Counted from the stretch's first letter, positions 1-12,380 are shown. The stretch: 64,000 nt of DNA from Cryptomeria japonica (GCF_030272615.1 NC_081411.1:182922977-182986976), one strand, 5' to 3'. Numbers and translations: made by a program. Notes: a model not told the origin generated them from the sequence alone.

Positions 1-279
1 AAAAATAATGAAAAGATAATTTTATAATTGTTGTAGTATGTTCTACCTCTATCTTCCCATTCAAATTTGAAAACAATGTCAAACAAGTTACATATGATCT
101 TGGAAAATACATGAGGTAAGTAGCGATATTTGTTCAATTCATTGTATAGATCTTATATTTGCCATTTGTTTTACTTCTTATGTAATATATTGTATGTTTT
201 TGTTAAATCTCATTAATATATTTGCACCTTGAATCACTTGTAGATGGATAGCATCTAAAAAAACTCCATAAAGAAGATA

Positions 280-660
280 TGAATTATTGGAAGAGAAAAA
301 TTCCTCGTCTAATGTGTGAAATGCAAAAGTGTCTTCCTTCGACATTTTTGCACAATAACACTATCTCATACATGAAGTTAAGGAGATTGAATTGTGTGTA
401 CCTGTACACACAAGGTCAATTTGGATGGTTGAGAGGTACTTGAAATTTTTTAAGCCTTTGGTTAAACAAAGAGAACATCCTGAGGGTTCTATGGTGGAGG
501 GATATATATGGTATACTAGACCATGGTGTACATTATTGAATATCTTCCTAGGTTTGCATTAAAATTCCATGTAGATCGCATTTGGGATCCCAACTCCATT
601 AACAAATTCGAAGGGGAGTACCTAATGGGGAATGGTAGATTGAGGAAAGTGAGAGGTAAT
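280..660 (+). pseudogene. DUF4218-like segment of CACTA transposase (broken)
   Basis: In translated frames this stretch gives a hydrophobic segment followed by LKFFKPLVKQREHPEGSMVE and a GYIWYT-type sequence. This matches the conserved DUF4218 pattern of CACTA proteins, in which a basic helix is followed by R-x-EGS-x-x-EGY. The reading frame is interrupted, so it is a relic. Domain assignment rests on this motif only. Confidence 0.55.
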
Positions 661-1246
661 TATAGGATGGTCATGGAGATTAATTAGAATACATTTTATA
701 TTTTTTTTATGTGTATTGTACTTATTTAATTATTAATCTTCAATATACATCAATTATAGATTAAGGTCATATATTGTAGTATTTAACTAATTATACATCA
801 TTTGTGAATTTCATTTTTTGTTTATACAATTGATCGAGAGTGGGATGCACTACATTTGTACATCGCAAAAAATATTGATTAGATAACGGTATGGATTGAA
901 CAAAGTCAACAATCTGGCCACACATTAACATAGGAAGGTGTGGCTTCATTGGTTAATGAAGCTCATTGTAATGGATATTCCAATGTTACACCAAGGGAAA
1001 TTGATTTAGCATATAGTTTAAGAGATAAATATGTATTTATAAATATATTAATCACCCATATTATTTAATTGTTTTCAATCATATTATTGATGTATATATA
1101 TGTTGATTTTTTTTCTTTGCATACATTCAGCCAAGAATAAATATGTTATCAGCTGAGGATGCAATAATTTTTACAGTTTTGACATATTGCAAGTGAAACA
1201 CCACAAGGCTATGTGGTGCAATGGTCATAAAATTTGAACCAAAAAG

Positions 1247-1912
1247 TTGGATGACACGAAGAAAACTTGTGATTCTGGGATAACTGCACTCTTTCAGGTG
1301 ACTAATGTTTCATCCAAAAGTGACATACATCCTAAAGTCTTAGAAAATTGTTACTATGATATTTTGGATGACATACTTGGGTGTGACTTTAAGTCCTTCA
1401 AATTAGTTGTGTTTGTCTTCCAATGGTACAAGCTACGATTGAATGAAAATGATCCTGACAGAACTATTATTGAACATGATAATGGATTTACCATGGTTAG
1501 TACAAGGTCATTTGAGCGAGCTGAAAATGAGCCCTATGTTCTTCCAAACCAATGTGAGGAGGTATTTTACTCAGAGGTTCTAGGTAAATTGGTTTGGTCA
1601 TTTTTTGTTAGACATGATCCAAGAGGAAGGTCGATAAAGTATAATGTGGTAGAAGAAGAAGATACCAAAGAAATATAAGATGATGTAGATAATTATCACG
1701 ATCAACAGTTAGTTGATGATGTGCCCGATGAAGATGTTGAAGAAGATGAATTAGATCATGATGATGTAGGAGTTAATGTTCATGAAGATGATATATGTGT
1801 GGATGATGACATTATCAAAATTGATATCAATGACAATGATGATGATATGACCAATCCTTACAATGTCGAATCTATATCGGATGATACAGACAAAGAGTTG
1901 GATGAAGAATAA
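1247..1912 (+). pseudogene. DUF4216-like domain with acidic C-terminal tail, one in-frame stop
   Basis: The 143-codon open stretch 1247-1678 carries the DUF4216 hallmarks: a central FKLVVFVFQWYKLR segment, DNGFTMV, then YVLPNQCEEVFYSE, which corresponds to the family's hydrophobic-SQAxQVFY signature. After the TAA at 1676-1678 the same frame stays open to 1912. It encodes a tail of about 75 residues that is extremely rich in Asp and Glu, as is common at the C-terminus of CACTA proteins. A single stop therefore separates two parts of one ancestral reading frame. No host function is implied. Confidence 0.6.
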
Positions 1913-1915
1913 GAC

Positions 1916-3195
1916 CAATGACTTGTTGTAATTTTCACATGATTTGTTGTAATTTTCTATATTTACTCCATGATTCTTTTGGTGTTATATCCTGATTGTT
2001 GAACTACTTTTTAAATTATTTATTATATTATACTAAAGTAATTTAAGTTGTTGTGATTTTTATTTGCCATTATCTTCTAAGTTGACATCATGTTCCATCT
2101 TCTTGTGCTATGAACTGACTGTTCATATTGGTTAATCTTTTATCATGTGGTAAAAAATAGCTAAATGAATAAATGTGAACAAAGTTCTTAATGATTATAG
2201 GAGGGAAAGATTTAATATGTAGATTTTAGTTTCATGTCCTATTTGAAATCAATTCTCTCTTTCCCCTTCCTTATGTCTTGACATGTGGATAAAAATATTG
2301 ATAAAATAAATCTTTATGTGTCAAAACATGTTTGGAAAGCTAACAAAACTTTTATGCCTTGATGTATGAGAAATTCGAAACTTATAAGTAAATAAATTTA
2401 TTTATAAGTGTTATATGAAATATATATGTCTGAAATCTCAAATGTATCTTGATGGTCCAACTATGTAACAACATGCAATTTCTTCACACGGTGACTTAGA
2501 CTAGCAATTATCAACCATAGATAATTATAACAAAGAACTAATTTGGAAATGAAAAAATCCACAACACATTTGAAAATAAGACAACTAGCTTTTGTATTGC
2601 TTGAAAATAAGAGTCTTTACAACTGATTAATTATCATATATGTTATGTATATCTTAATAATATAAAATGATTTCTCATATATAGGGAAAGTAAGAGTTCT
2701 TTCAATGAAAATACGTGTCTTTTTAAAAGAGAACAATTTTAATAACAACTAATTATCTCTAATGAAGATATTAATAGACCCCAAGTGCTCAACATATTCC
2801 TAAGCCTAGTAAACATTATTATTTGCAAAGAGATGGCCCATCTTGTATTAATAATCACAAAGGACCAATTTGACAAGTAGGTAATTCCACACCACAATTG
2901 CAGAGAAAATTAACTAGATCTATATATTAATCTTAAAAGTATGAGTACATGGTATATTTCTTCATCTAATCTAGCTTCTATTCTATTTTCTAATGTCTTT
3001 TAGAATTTGGTCTTGGTTTCTCCTTTATACAAAATGATTCTAAGCAACAAGATGCGGACCGTTTACAATTGCATCCATTCATAACTAACAACTTAAGATA
3101 AAACATAATAAACTAATATATGAGGAAGATAATTATAAAAAAACTCTTTGGACAATACCATGCTTGAAATGAGGAAGAAATAACCACAGGGTCAA
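1916..3195. other. AT-rich intergenic stretch, no feature seen
   Basis: No convincing coding frame, tandem array or terminal repeat was found. The sequence is AT-rich and unremarkable, and it separates the CACTA remnant from the minus-strand coding relic. Confidence 0.5.
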
Positions 3196-3199
3196 ATTC

Positions 3200-6100
3200 A
3201 GAATGTGTTTTTCCACCATTTTTCTCCTTTCCTTTGAGTACCTGTTTCTTCTTCTGGAAAGACATCTTGGTGGGTCTTAAGTAATCAACTCCCCATTATG
3301 CGATTTGAACATGACTAGGCCATTGGTAATGGATAATATTTAACATACTAAGCAAATGGTATTTCCATTTCTTGGTAGTATTGACCACAAACTTTGAGAA
3401 TCTATTTTCCAATACAACAACCCTATCTAGGAACATGTTAAAAATTTTAACACTAAATTCTTTATCTTCCTTCAAATGGGAAATGATACGCGAAAGCATG
3501 TCTTTATACTCTAATTTTTATTCTTCCAAACTCTTTACATGACCCTCTTTATCAATGAATTCAAGGATCGTCCAATGCTTAATACTATGAAAGGAGGATA
3601 ATTTTTCTTTTATTATTCCTTCTTCCTATTCTATGTAATCTATTTCCTTAATAATAGTATCGATCATTTCCCCTATTTCCTTGATTTCACAAGGTGCATC
3701 TGGATCCATCTGAGTAACCTCACGAATCCTGAACAAATCATAATGAGAGGGCTTCCACATCTTAGAGAGCTCATCTAATTATACCTTATGTTTAGTAAAT
3801 TTTGCTAACATTTCCAATAGAGTTTGGTATCTAACATATACTTCATCATATTTACTAATCACCAAATCAACCCTATATGTCTGTACTTGCTCTAAAGAAT
3901 TTAACACCTTCTTAGGGATTTCCTGTAAAATTATTTCATTCATACTTCTTAATTGGTGATTTTCCTCTGCATACTTATACATTTTTTATTTTGAAACTTC
4001 ATCATCCTTTATATTATTTGGTACAAAGGAGGCATCCTTATGTACTATATCACCTTGCTCTAGTTACTACTCAAAAATATTTGTAGTTCTTTCCTCAAAG
4101 AAGCATTCTCAAGGTACAATTGATTGATGACTATGTTCATTTGTGTCCCCCTAGTATGTTCCTCCTCTAATTTCTCTTGCATATGTTTGACATGGTCTTT
4201 ATTAAACATTTCTCTATGCATTAATTATGTAGTCGATACCAAAGGAGAAGTATTTTCTATTTTTGCATTGATGCCATTCCATCATTTCCTTTGACAATGT
4301 CAAGTAATTTGGGCTTATGAGGGCCCTTAAAAATCACCCATGTGGCCAAAACTTCATTTTTGTGATTGTACCTTGATCCACTTATCTTGTCATCAGTATC
4401 AAACTTATCAACAAATGTAGGGTCCTCTTGTTTTCTTACTTGGTCAAGAAAGAACAAATGTTTGAGACTCGCCCCTAGAACAATGAGCATATCACTTTTT
4501 TGCACCATCTCTCTAGCCTCTTCCAAGGTACAAATGACCTCATCAAGATGCAACACCTTGAGTGTTTTCTGAATAACCTCCTCATGTCTAGATTCTTCAA
4601 TCCCCATCAATTGCAATCCCTTTATCTCCTTGAAATCTTTCAGTTTCATTTGAATCCAAAAGTCCTTGAATTAGTGTTTTTTTGGTAAAGTCTTCATCTT
4701 CAAAAAATCTGGATGATATGGCTTCCCTTTCATCCATAAAATCAATAGGTTTTTCATCTTTTAGAATCTGAGCCTTATAGCCATGGATTAACTCTTGAAA
4801 TACTAATGTTGAGCCATGTGATCTATCAACCTGTTCACCTTTACCAAGAAATTTGAGTGCACCAGAAGCTTCTTCAGTATCCCCCTCTACTTTCAAATCA
4901 TCATAAGGGAATGTAGTTGCCTTCTCATCTTGTTTTTTCCTCTTTAGAGGGGGATAATTTGATGCATTCTCTAAATTAGAATCGTGAATAATCAATTTTC
5001 TATTCCTTTTTGGAGGATCGGGCTTAACCTCTTGTGATACATTGTTTGTAGCTTTTCCATATAGCTTCTCAAAATCTTTCAAGCACAACTCCATCCTCAG
5101 TATCTCATGGGTTTGATCAAGATGAAAACATGGTTTCCCCTTCTTTTTTCTATCCTCTTCCAATTTCTTTAATAAGTTCCACTTTTTCTACCTTTGCATA
5201 ACATCTTGAGGAATCATGCAATTATGGGCAATATCTTCCACTGTGTTGATTTGATGTATAAATTATTTTTAAAAAGAATTAATATAACCTTCAGGGTCAT
5301 GGACCCTCTCATTTCCATTCTTCAGACAATATGTTTTCTTTAAATTATCATGAACTTGTTCAAGGAAATCAAAACCAATAGACAATCCAACATACCTGAC
5401 CAGATGGGGCAAGAAAGTCCCCTTCTTCCTTGTTCCATTCAATTCCATCTCAAACCACATCATGTGCCAAATAAATTCTAAAGAGGTAACCCTTTCTGAT
5501 AGAAAGACTGGCAACTGGTGGGGGGTCTGCTTGCATCTATATACCCTAATGTGAGTATGATCATTCTTGAAGATCCAATCAGCGAAATTATGAGTGTGAC
5601 CCTTTTGTGGGTTGTATTCTAATGGCTTGAGAACTGCCCTTATCTTAGAAGGAATCCTTTCAACCTAAACCCCAAGTGCCTTGAATATCCACAGAACAAA
5701 GGCATCATAAAATACCTTGTAATCACAATATCTACTGTTCTTGTCCTATATCCTACACCATAACTGAACTAGGAGTCCTTTTCCCTGCCATCCACAGTAA
5801 TTAACTTCATCCTGTCTCTAAACACATTTCTATTTTGGAAGAGTATTAAATGATACAGTAGAGAATAATTCTTAAAAGTTGTACTAGTATTCAAGTAAAC
5901 CAGCTAATTGTGTGCATAATTCTTTCAAGCTCACTAGCAATATCAAATTCCAGGTTAATGTTAGGGTTTTCAATCATTATGGACATATACATTGAATCCA
6001 TTGGAATTCTACTTCTATGCTTATCACCAGAAAATTGACACCAACCATGATACATTTTCTGAAAGAAATCCATAAATTAGAGTGTAGGGAATGGAGCCTT

Positions 6101-6628
6101 ATCATTCACATCCATTGGTTTGTTATCCTTGCCTCTTTTCCTGAAATATGCTACCTCTTGCAGTCCAAAACTCTTTACCATCCTTTCATAATCCACCTAA
6201 TAACCTTCCCTATCAATCTTGGTAACTGCCTACCTATTCAGGCCAAAGCATTCTCCAATGCATGATCTTATGATGACCAAAATAGGGTTTCCGTCGATTG
6301 GCCTAACTATTTTGGTTTCTTTTTTATAATTACGTGTCAAGACCTCAATAAGTTCTACATCTATAAACACATTTGGCATTATGACCTTTGCTAAGTCAAG
6401 ATTCCAAGGGTTGGACTGGGGCTCTTTCTCATCTCTATCATTATAAAAATACTAGAAAAGGGATCTACCAGTGTGAGGAATGTGGGCATCTCTACATTCT
6501 CCCCAGGCATCCTGAAACATTATTTTAGTTTCGATATCTATGAACCCTGGTAATGCATCTAGAAGGCCTTTATGTTAAGGGACCTTGGGATATTCATTTT
6601 TTCCTACATCCTCCTTCTTCCTAGGCAT
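3200..6628 (-). pseudogene. Long decayed coding relic, family not recognised
   Basis: Reading the minus strand from an ATG at 6628 down to about 3200, protein-like sequence recurs for roughly 1,100 codons, with about ten or more breaks. The longest open pieces are 4597-5163 (188 aa, charged and Lys/Glu/Asp-rich), 4257-4649 (130 aa), 5269-5514 (81 aa, starting MPVFLSERVTSLEFIWHMMW) and 5891-6073. Composition changes along it: a globular N-terminal half with many aromatic residues, a charged middle with basic clusters such as PPKRNRK, and a coiled-coil-like C-terminal part with Glu/Leu helices. I do not recognise a domain. The size, decay and setting suggest a protein encoded by a mobile element, but a host pseudogene is possible. 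Confidence 0.4.
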
Positions 6629-6879
6629 TTTTCTTTTAAATGCAATTTGAGTGGTGGAGAAGAAGATGGACTTACTTGTTCAGCTCTGTTTGCAGTGCCC
6701 AACTCCCTATAACTTCTTACACCAGCTCGATTCTCACTTATGCACTTCTTCAACACTCAATTTATATTTTTAATTTGATTTAAATCGAATGCTAGCTCCT
6801 TTAATTCAAGTTCACAACATTTAATTCTCTTCGGGCCTCCACATGTGTGCACTATCCACTTAAATACTGGTGATGGCAT

Positions 6880-7160
6880 TTTGCAAACCCACTTTATTCA
6901 TCCTTGCAAAATAGTGATCTTTTCGCCAATTCACAAGTGGTAGTTGATGCTTTTCCTGAAATAGTGTTAAGTTTGCTATTTTGAAATCATCACTTTTGTC
7001 TTTTGCGAAATGGCGATCTCTTCGCTATTTCACAATCCTCACTTTTGTATTTTGTGAAATGGCTTCGCTATTTTGCACCCTTCATTTCTAGACATCGTGA
7101 AACAGTGAAAGGTTAGCCATTTTGCATCCTTTGTTTTTTGCGTCTTGTGAAATAGTGAAT
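6880..7160. repeat. Short interspersed GCGAAATGGCGA / TCGCTATTTCAC repeats
   Basis: A short motif around gcgaaatggcga and its rough complement tcgctatttcac recurs about eight times within 280 bases, in both orientations (for example 6927-6945, 7008-7032, 7055-7075, 7138-7150). It looks like a degenerate mini-repeat with small inverted pairs. No coding frame uses it. Confidence 0.45.
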
Positions 7161-7379
7161 AGCATATGGACAGATGTCCTCATTGATTGCACATGGTATC
7201 TTAAAACTTGTTTTGAAGGCTTATTGGGTATGGATCATCTAAAAATATATAAGGATATTAACAAACCCATGGGATGGTTTTTGGGATAATTAGGATAAAC
7301 ATGCTTCACAACATTCACATTCTGATAGGTGGGAATAGACATTTTATCCAGGGTATTGTTGTGAAACATTTTTTAAGAA

Positions 7380-7700
7380 AAACTTTGGTAGCTTCAACCT
7401 CTGTTAGGGTTACAATGAGGGTTAGGTTTTACATAATGCTCAAGGATAGCATTAGGGCTAGGATTACAATGAGGGTTAGGTTTATATCACAACTCGGGTT
7501 ACCATTAGGGTTAGGGTTTAGTGTTAATATTTGAATATTTATAGTCATGGTTATGGTTTAATGTCATTGTCATAATTATGTACTTAGGGTTAGGGGTAGA
7601 ATTATGGTTAGGGTTAGGGTTTGGATTATAATTATAACAGGTTTTGATTTTATGAATAGGGTTTTGGTTAGCATTAAGGGTAGGGTTGGAATTACTATTA
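7380..7700 (+). repeat. Degenerate telomere-type repeats, TTAGGG sense
   Basis: Blocks of gttagggtttagggt-like sequence occur repeatedly (7408, 7440, 7465, 7500-7525, 7585-7625, 7660-7700). They are a mutated form of the plant telomere unit TTTAGGG, with the G-rich strand on plus. Interstitial telomere-like repeats are known from conifer chromosomes, but the repeats here are too irregular to be recent. Confidence 0.6.
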
Positions 7701-7849
7701 GGGGATCATATGGTGTCCTGAGGGCCAAGATAAACCATTGTTACAATATAAAAAGCAATGCCAATACTACTTACAAAAATAAGTTTAGATCATCCCCTAA
7801 GAGCGAGCATAAGGTTTAGGGATGATAATAATAAACCAGGATGCTCCCC

Positions 7850-7865
7850 TCCCTTCCTCCATACC

Positions 7866-7943
<78 letters not shown>

Positions 7944-8015
7944 AGTCTCTCCCTCTCTCTCTCTCACTCACTCTTTCTAGTCTCTCCCTCTCCTCTATAT
8001 CTCCCTTCCTTTCCC

Positions 8016-8051
<36 letters not shown>

Positions 8052-8138
8052 CTCTTTATAGTCTCTCCCACTCCTCTATATCTCCATCTCCCTTCCTTTC
8101 CCATCATCTCTTTCTTCCTCTTTCTCCCTCCCTTACCA

Positions 8139-8215
<77 letters not shown>
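7850..8215 (+). repeat. Polypyrimidine block with (TC)n and (CA)n microsatellites
   Basis: The plus strand is almost pure pyrimidine for about 360 bases. It holds perfect (TC)n runs at about 7869-7935, 8020-8049 and 8141-8195, followed by (CA)n at 8196-8214. The segments between runs contain repeats of a ctctatatctcccttccttt-like phrase, so it is itself partly duplicated. The 165-codon open frame over it is a low-complexity artefact. Confidence 0.85.
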
Positions 8216-8660
8216 TGTAACCATAATTATAACCCTCACTCTAACCATATTATAAACCTAAATCCTAACCCTTATAACCATAACCTCAAAACTAATCATA
8301 AACCCTAACTCTAACCATAATCCAAATCCAAACCCTAACCTAAACCAAACCTTACCTCAAACACTAACCATGATGTAAAAATCAATCATAACCATAATTC
8401 AAACCCTATCCTAAGTGACCCTATCCCTAAAGCCTAACCCTAACCATAATCATAAACCTAAACCAAATCATAATCCTAATGCTAATCTGACTATAAACCA
8501 TGCATTATTATACATAATTTTGACCATGTCATTAAATCATAACCATTGATATAAAGCAAATCTTAATACTAAACCCTAAACCCAATCATTAAAAATTGCA
8601 TATAGCAATAAAATATCCCTAACCATAATTCTAACCCTAACCCTAATCATAATAAATGAG
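8216..8660 (-). repeat. Degenerate telomere-type repeats, opposite orientation
   Basis: Variants of aaccctaaccataatcataaacc fill this segment. They are the complement of TTAGGG-type repeats, so the G-rich strand is on minus. Together with 7380-7700 they form two converging blocks separated by CT microsatellites. The units vary greatly (ccctaa, ccataa, cataaa), which indicates age. Confidence 0.6.
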
Positions 8661-9400
8661 AATTCGTAGGGCCACCCATTTGTTATAAATATTTTATAGC
8701 ACTAAAATGTCCCACTTGTGAAGCATGCATTGAAGATCATAATTCATATATGAAGAGCACATCTTGTTTAAACTATCCATTTTAAAATAGACCCAAAATC
8801 GTGAATTATTAAAAGCCTTCATGGCGTAAGAAAAGACTCAATCATATAATCATATCCTTATCTACCACCTAGATTCTTTGCACCATCTACTCTTATTGAC
8901 TAAATACTTTGCACCATGTACTCTTCTTTACTTGGCATATATTTATATCTTTGTATCTATCTTATATTTAAGCTATGAAGAAGTTTATTCATGCAAACTA
9001 CAGAGATTACTTAGAGAAAATGTTGCATGCTATTAGATGTTATATCAAACTCTTTAATCAAAATCTAACTAAATTTAGTTTCGTAAATTGTACACCCTTG
9101 CTAGGATGGTACAATTTCACACTTAGGTTAGCAACCGCCATAGTGTGTTTGCATCTGGTGTTATTATTTCCCTTCAAGAATTTAATTAAATCTAAAGTCC
9201 TATTTCATCACTTAATACGTAATAAAATTGGGGCCTTTACCCTAAGTGTGCCCCTTTTTTATTTTATTCCTCCAATAAATTATTTAATCATAAACCCTAA
9301 TTATGTCCTATTTTGACTTTTAAGGCTTGATTTTGCATATCAAAACACCTAAAAATCAGCTGTAACTTTGGGGTTCTCTCTAATATCATATTATCTAATG
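8661..9400. other. AT-rich stretch without clear feature
   Basis: A 113-codon open frame exists at 8975-9316, but its composition (Leu, Phe, Ile-rich) and the AT content look accidental, and I see no domain. The end of the segment has another loose telomere-like phrase (ataaaccctaattatg). Confidence 0.4.
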
Positions 9401-9402
9401 GC

Positions 9403-9404
<2 letters not shown>

Positions 9405-9450
<46 letters not shown>

Positions 9451-9453
9451 ATA

Positions 9454-9513
<60 letters not shown>

Positions 9514-9514
9514 T

Positions 9515-9550
<36 letters not shown>

Positions 9551-9565
9551 GTATGTGTGTGCGTG
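9405..9565. repeat. (AT)n microsatellite followed by (TG)n
   Basis: About 145 bases of nearly perfect (TA)n from 9405 to 9548, broken only by a few atct/agat variants, then a short gtgtgtgcgtgtg stretch. Open frames across it on both strands (Tyr-Ile repeats) are artefacts. Confidence 0.9.
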
Positions 9566-9689
9566 TGTATAAGTTTCCTCCCAATTTCATGTGTGCTCTT
9601 CAAATGTACACATCTCGGTAAATGTTGCAAACCACCACATATAACACAAAAACCTTCCAAACAAGGCATCTTATAATAAATGCAACCAT

Positions 9690-10920
9690 CTATCTATTAC
9701 ATAGCACACTTGAAATAAATTCTCTTATCGACTTAAGAGATGCTTGTATATTCCATTCCTGTAAAACATTGTTAGTGTGCAAAGTAAAACAAATATGATG
9801 AAAACTATCATAGTGCATGGAAAATTCAATATGCATCCTACAAAAACACGTGGTGTGTACATGATTAATCTTAATATAAAAAAAAATTTCCATTTCAAAA
9901 AATCTTTGAGAAATTTTTATTTGAGGAAACTTTTGAAGAAATCTTTCATAAAATTTAGTTTGAGTCATATCCAGATAGTATTTGGCATGTGGCTCATGAT
10001 TTGTAGACCCAATTCTCCTTCTAACAACATCTCTTTGGTTGGGATAAACTCTTGTGTTGTCATGCCAAAAAAATTTAATTAATGTTCTTAGTGCATCAAC
10101 AACAACCTTGTCTTTGCGTGGAAGTCTACCCGAGAATTCCCAAAGAGAATTATAGTTAGGTTCCTCTATTTTTTCTTGCCTCTTTATGCTTTACTTAATG
10201 TTGTTCTAATAACATTTAATGACTTACTTGTTTTGTTTATCAAATGATATTTTTTTTATTTTCTTTCTCATTTTGGTTGATGTAATGACACGTCGAGTAG
10301 CATTAGAATCTTTAGTACATGATTTTTAACCAATTGCTTGATATGCATCAAATATATTTCTCACAATAGTTCTTTCATTGTTACTTTCAGATGATCTTAG
10401 GCCTATAATTTTCATTGTCTATCTAAAATTCAAATTTTTAATCATTTGAACAATTAATTGACATCTTGCGGTTTGATTTAAGTTTTCAAAATAGTTTTTC
10501 CATATTGTTTTAACCATTCTCCTACAAGTTCGTTCATTCATTTTATCGAGCATTGGCTTCAATATATTCTCATCAATGTCAATTAGATACTTTGGGTTCT
10601 TACGAATGATTCTAGGAGGCATTAACATCTGTGCATTATTTACATTCTATTCATCAAATAGAGAAGGTGTATGTTCATCATTTAATTGATTATTCACTGT
10701 GGTATCTTCTTCAATTGCATTAGATTCATACGGTAAATCAAATGTGTCTTCTTCAATTGCATTAGGTGCATTATGTTCATTTGGTAAATCGAATTGAGAT
10801 GTTGAGGATGACATACCTTCTTCTCCTATTTTTATTATGTCACATAATTTATTCATATGCTTCCTTTGTCTTTCCTTTTCAGCCTCTCATTGTTCCATCA
10901 TTCCTTGCTTGTTCTTTCTC
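9690..10920 (-). pseudogene. Transposase-like relic with TCxCxxH signature
   Basis: Minus-strand frames from about 10,920 to 9,690 read as one decayed protein. The N-terminal piece (10647-10856) has a duplicated phrase FDLPxExNA...AIEEDT. A middle piece (10419-10628) reads NPKYLIDIDENILKPMLDKM. Near 10,110-9,690 come a VVVDALRTLIKFFWHDNTRV-type segment, a helix with FxRFLQKFPQIKIS, and a TTCFCRMHIEFSMHYD segment. The last resembles the T-C-x-C-x2-H-x-E pattern I associate with an uncharacterised transposase-like family. I infer mobile-element origin and cannot name the superfamily. Confidence 0.4.
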
Positions 10921-11141
10921 GTGGTTGATATTGGTTGTTCTAAATAGAATCATATTACATATATGTAAACAAAAGTTCATTAACAAACAAATAAACATAA
11001 ATATGCATCTTATCATGATTTTTTTGAATCAAAACTATTAAACAATCACAATAATATTGACAAAACTAATGAGAACAACAATTCAATTATTTGAAATCAT
11101 GCAAAAACAAAAATTCACTTACTTATATGTATAAAACAGTG

Positions 11142-11510
11142 ATAGAAGTGCAGACACGGTTGCACTGATCCCTTCAATGACCTCAAAAACCTCTTTTGAG
11201 GCCATTGAGGATCTCGGGGAAATAAAAATATGTCTAAGTACCCCGTACTCACTATATTAATAACTGTGTGCACGTTGTTAGTCCATAAAATGTTGGTAAG
11301 CCCAATGGTATTTTTTTTCTAGACTATACTAATAAGTAGCGCGTACGTGCTCCTACGCCTTAAAAATGTTATGGAAGGGTAGTGAACTATTAGACTCATT
11401 ACCTCAGATATTCTTACAAGTAATAAGTAGCGTGTACGTGCTTCTACACATTAAAAATGTTAAGGCACAATAGTGCAAATAGGTTTAGTATCCCATACGC
11501 ACTATTTGTA
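11142..11510. repeat. Dispersed repeat with TAGCGCGTACGTGCT-like phrases
   Basis: This begins with atagaagtgcagacacggtt (11142) and then has several variants of tagcgcgtacgtgct and agtaccccgtacgcacta (11232, 11336, 11429, 11490). A related arrangement recurs at 14119-14660, so the two are copies of one repeat family lying on either side of the purine/pyrimidine and minisatellite blocks. Confidence 0.55.
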
Positions 11511-11520
11511 GTAAATAAAA

Positions 11521-11538
11521 TGTGAAGGAAAAGGGAGG

Positions 11539-11630
<92 letters not shown>

Positions 11631-11705
11631 GGGGGAGGGAGGGAGGGAAGAAAGGGTATGGAGGAAGGGAGAAGGGGAGAGAGGGAGAGGAAGAGGGAGG
11701 GGAGG

Positions 11706-11743
<38 letters not shown>

Positions 11744-11966
11744 GGGGGGGGAGAGAGGAGGGGGGACGGAGAGGGGGAGAGAAGAAGGGGTATGGAGGAA
11801 GAGAGAATGGGAGAGAAAGAGAGAGGGAGAGAGAGAGGGAGAGGAAGAGAGAGGGGAGAGAGAGAGATGAAGAGAGAGAGAGAGAGAGGAGGGACAGATA
11901 AGGAGGGGGGAGGGAGGGAAGAAGGGAGAGAAGGGATATGGAGGAAGAGAGAAGGGGAGAGAATTA
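11521..11966 (+). repeat. 446-base polypurine tract with (GA)n runs
   Basis: The plus strand is almost uninterrupted A/G. It has (GA)n at 11543-11627 and 11709-11740 and several copies of a ggggtatggaggaagggag-like phrase (about 11655, 11789, 11935), so longer units were also duplicated. Such homopurine mirror tracts can adopt triplex structure in vitro; that is known for the sequence class and was not tested here. Reading frames over it are Glu/Arg repeats and should be ignored. Confidence 0.85.
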
Positions 11967-12345
11967 AGTCTCTATTTTTCACTTAAGTCTCTCTCTCCCA
12001 TTCTTTATCTCTAAAGTATCTTCCTCTCATCCTCTATCTATCTATCTCACTCTCCCCTTATCTCAGGTGTATCTCTCTCTCATTCTCTCCCTCTCTCCTC
12101 CCCCTCCCTCTCTCATTACCTCTCTTTCTCACTCTCTCCCTCTCTCCCTCTCTTCGTACCTCTCTCTCTCTAGTCTCTCGTACTCTCATTCCAATCCTTC
12201 CTCCCTCTCACTCAGAATCTCTCAATCTCTCACCCTCTCTCTTTCCCTCCCTCCACCTCTTAGGTCTCTTTTTCTCTCCCAATCCCTCTATCCACCTTTA
12301 TGATCTCTCTATATCTCCCCCACTTTTTATCTCTCTCATTCTCTT

Positions 12346-12380
<35 letters not shown>

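Larger units (their letters stand above)
1..1915 (+). mobile_element. 3' part of a CACTA (En/Spm) DNA transposon
   Basis: Two blocks typical of plant CACTA elements follow each other on the plus strand: a DUF4218-like block (about 280-660) and a DUF4216-like block with an acidic tail (1247-1912). In CACTA elements these domains follow the TNP2 transposase, so the catalytic core would lie left of the window. Between them (840-1130) a tryptophan-rich stretch fits the usual linker. Terminal repeats are not visible. The copy is decayed: the first block has stop codons and the second has one in-frame stop. Confidence 0.65.

Noticed and set aside
7274-7819. Small open frames over telomere-like repeats
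   Set aside because: Val/Arg/Gly repeats are the translation of degenerate TTAGGG units.
9297-9676. Open frames with Tyr-Ile repeats on both strands
   Set aside because: They are translations of the (AT)n microsatellite.
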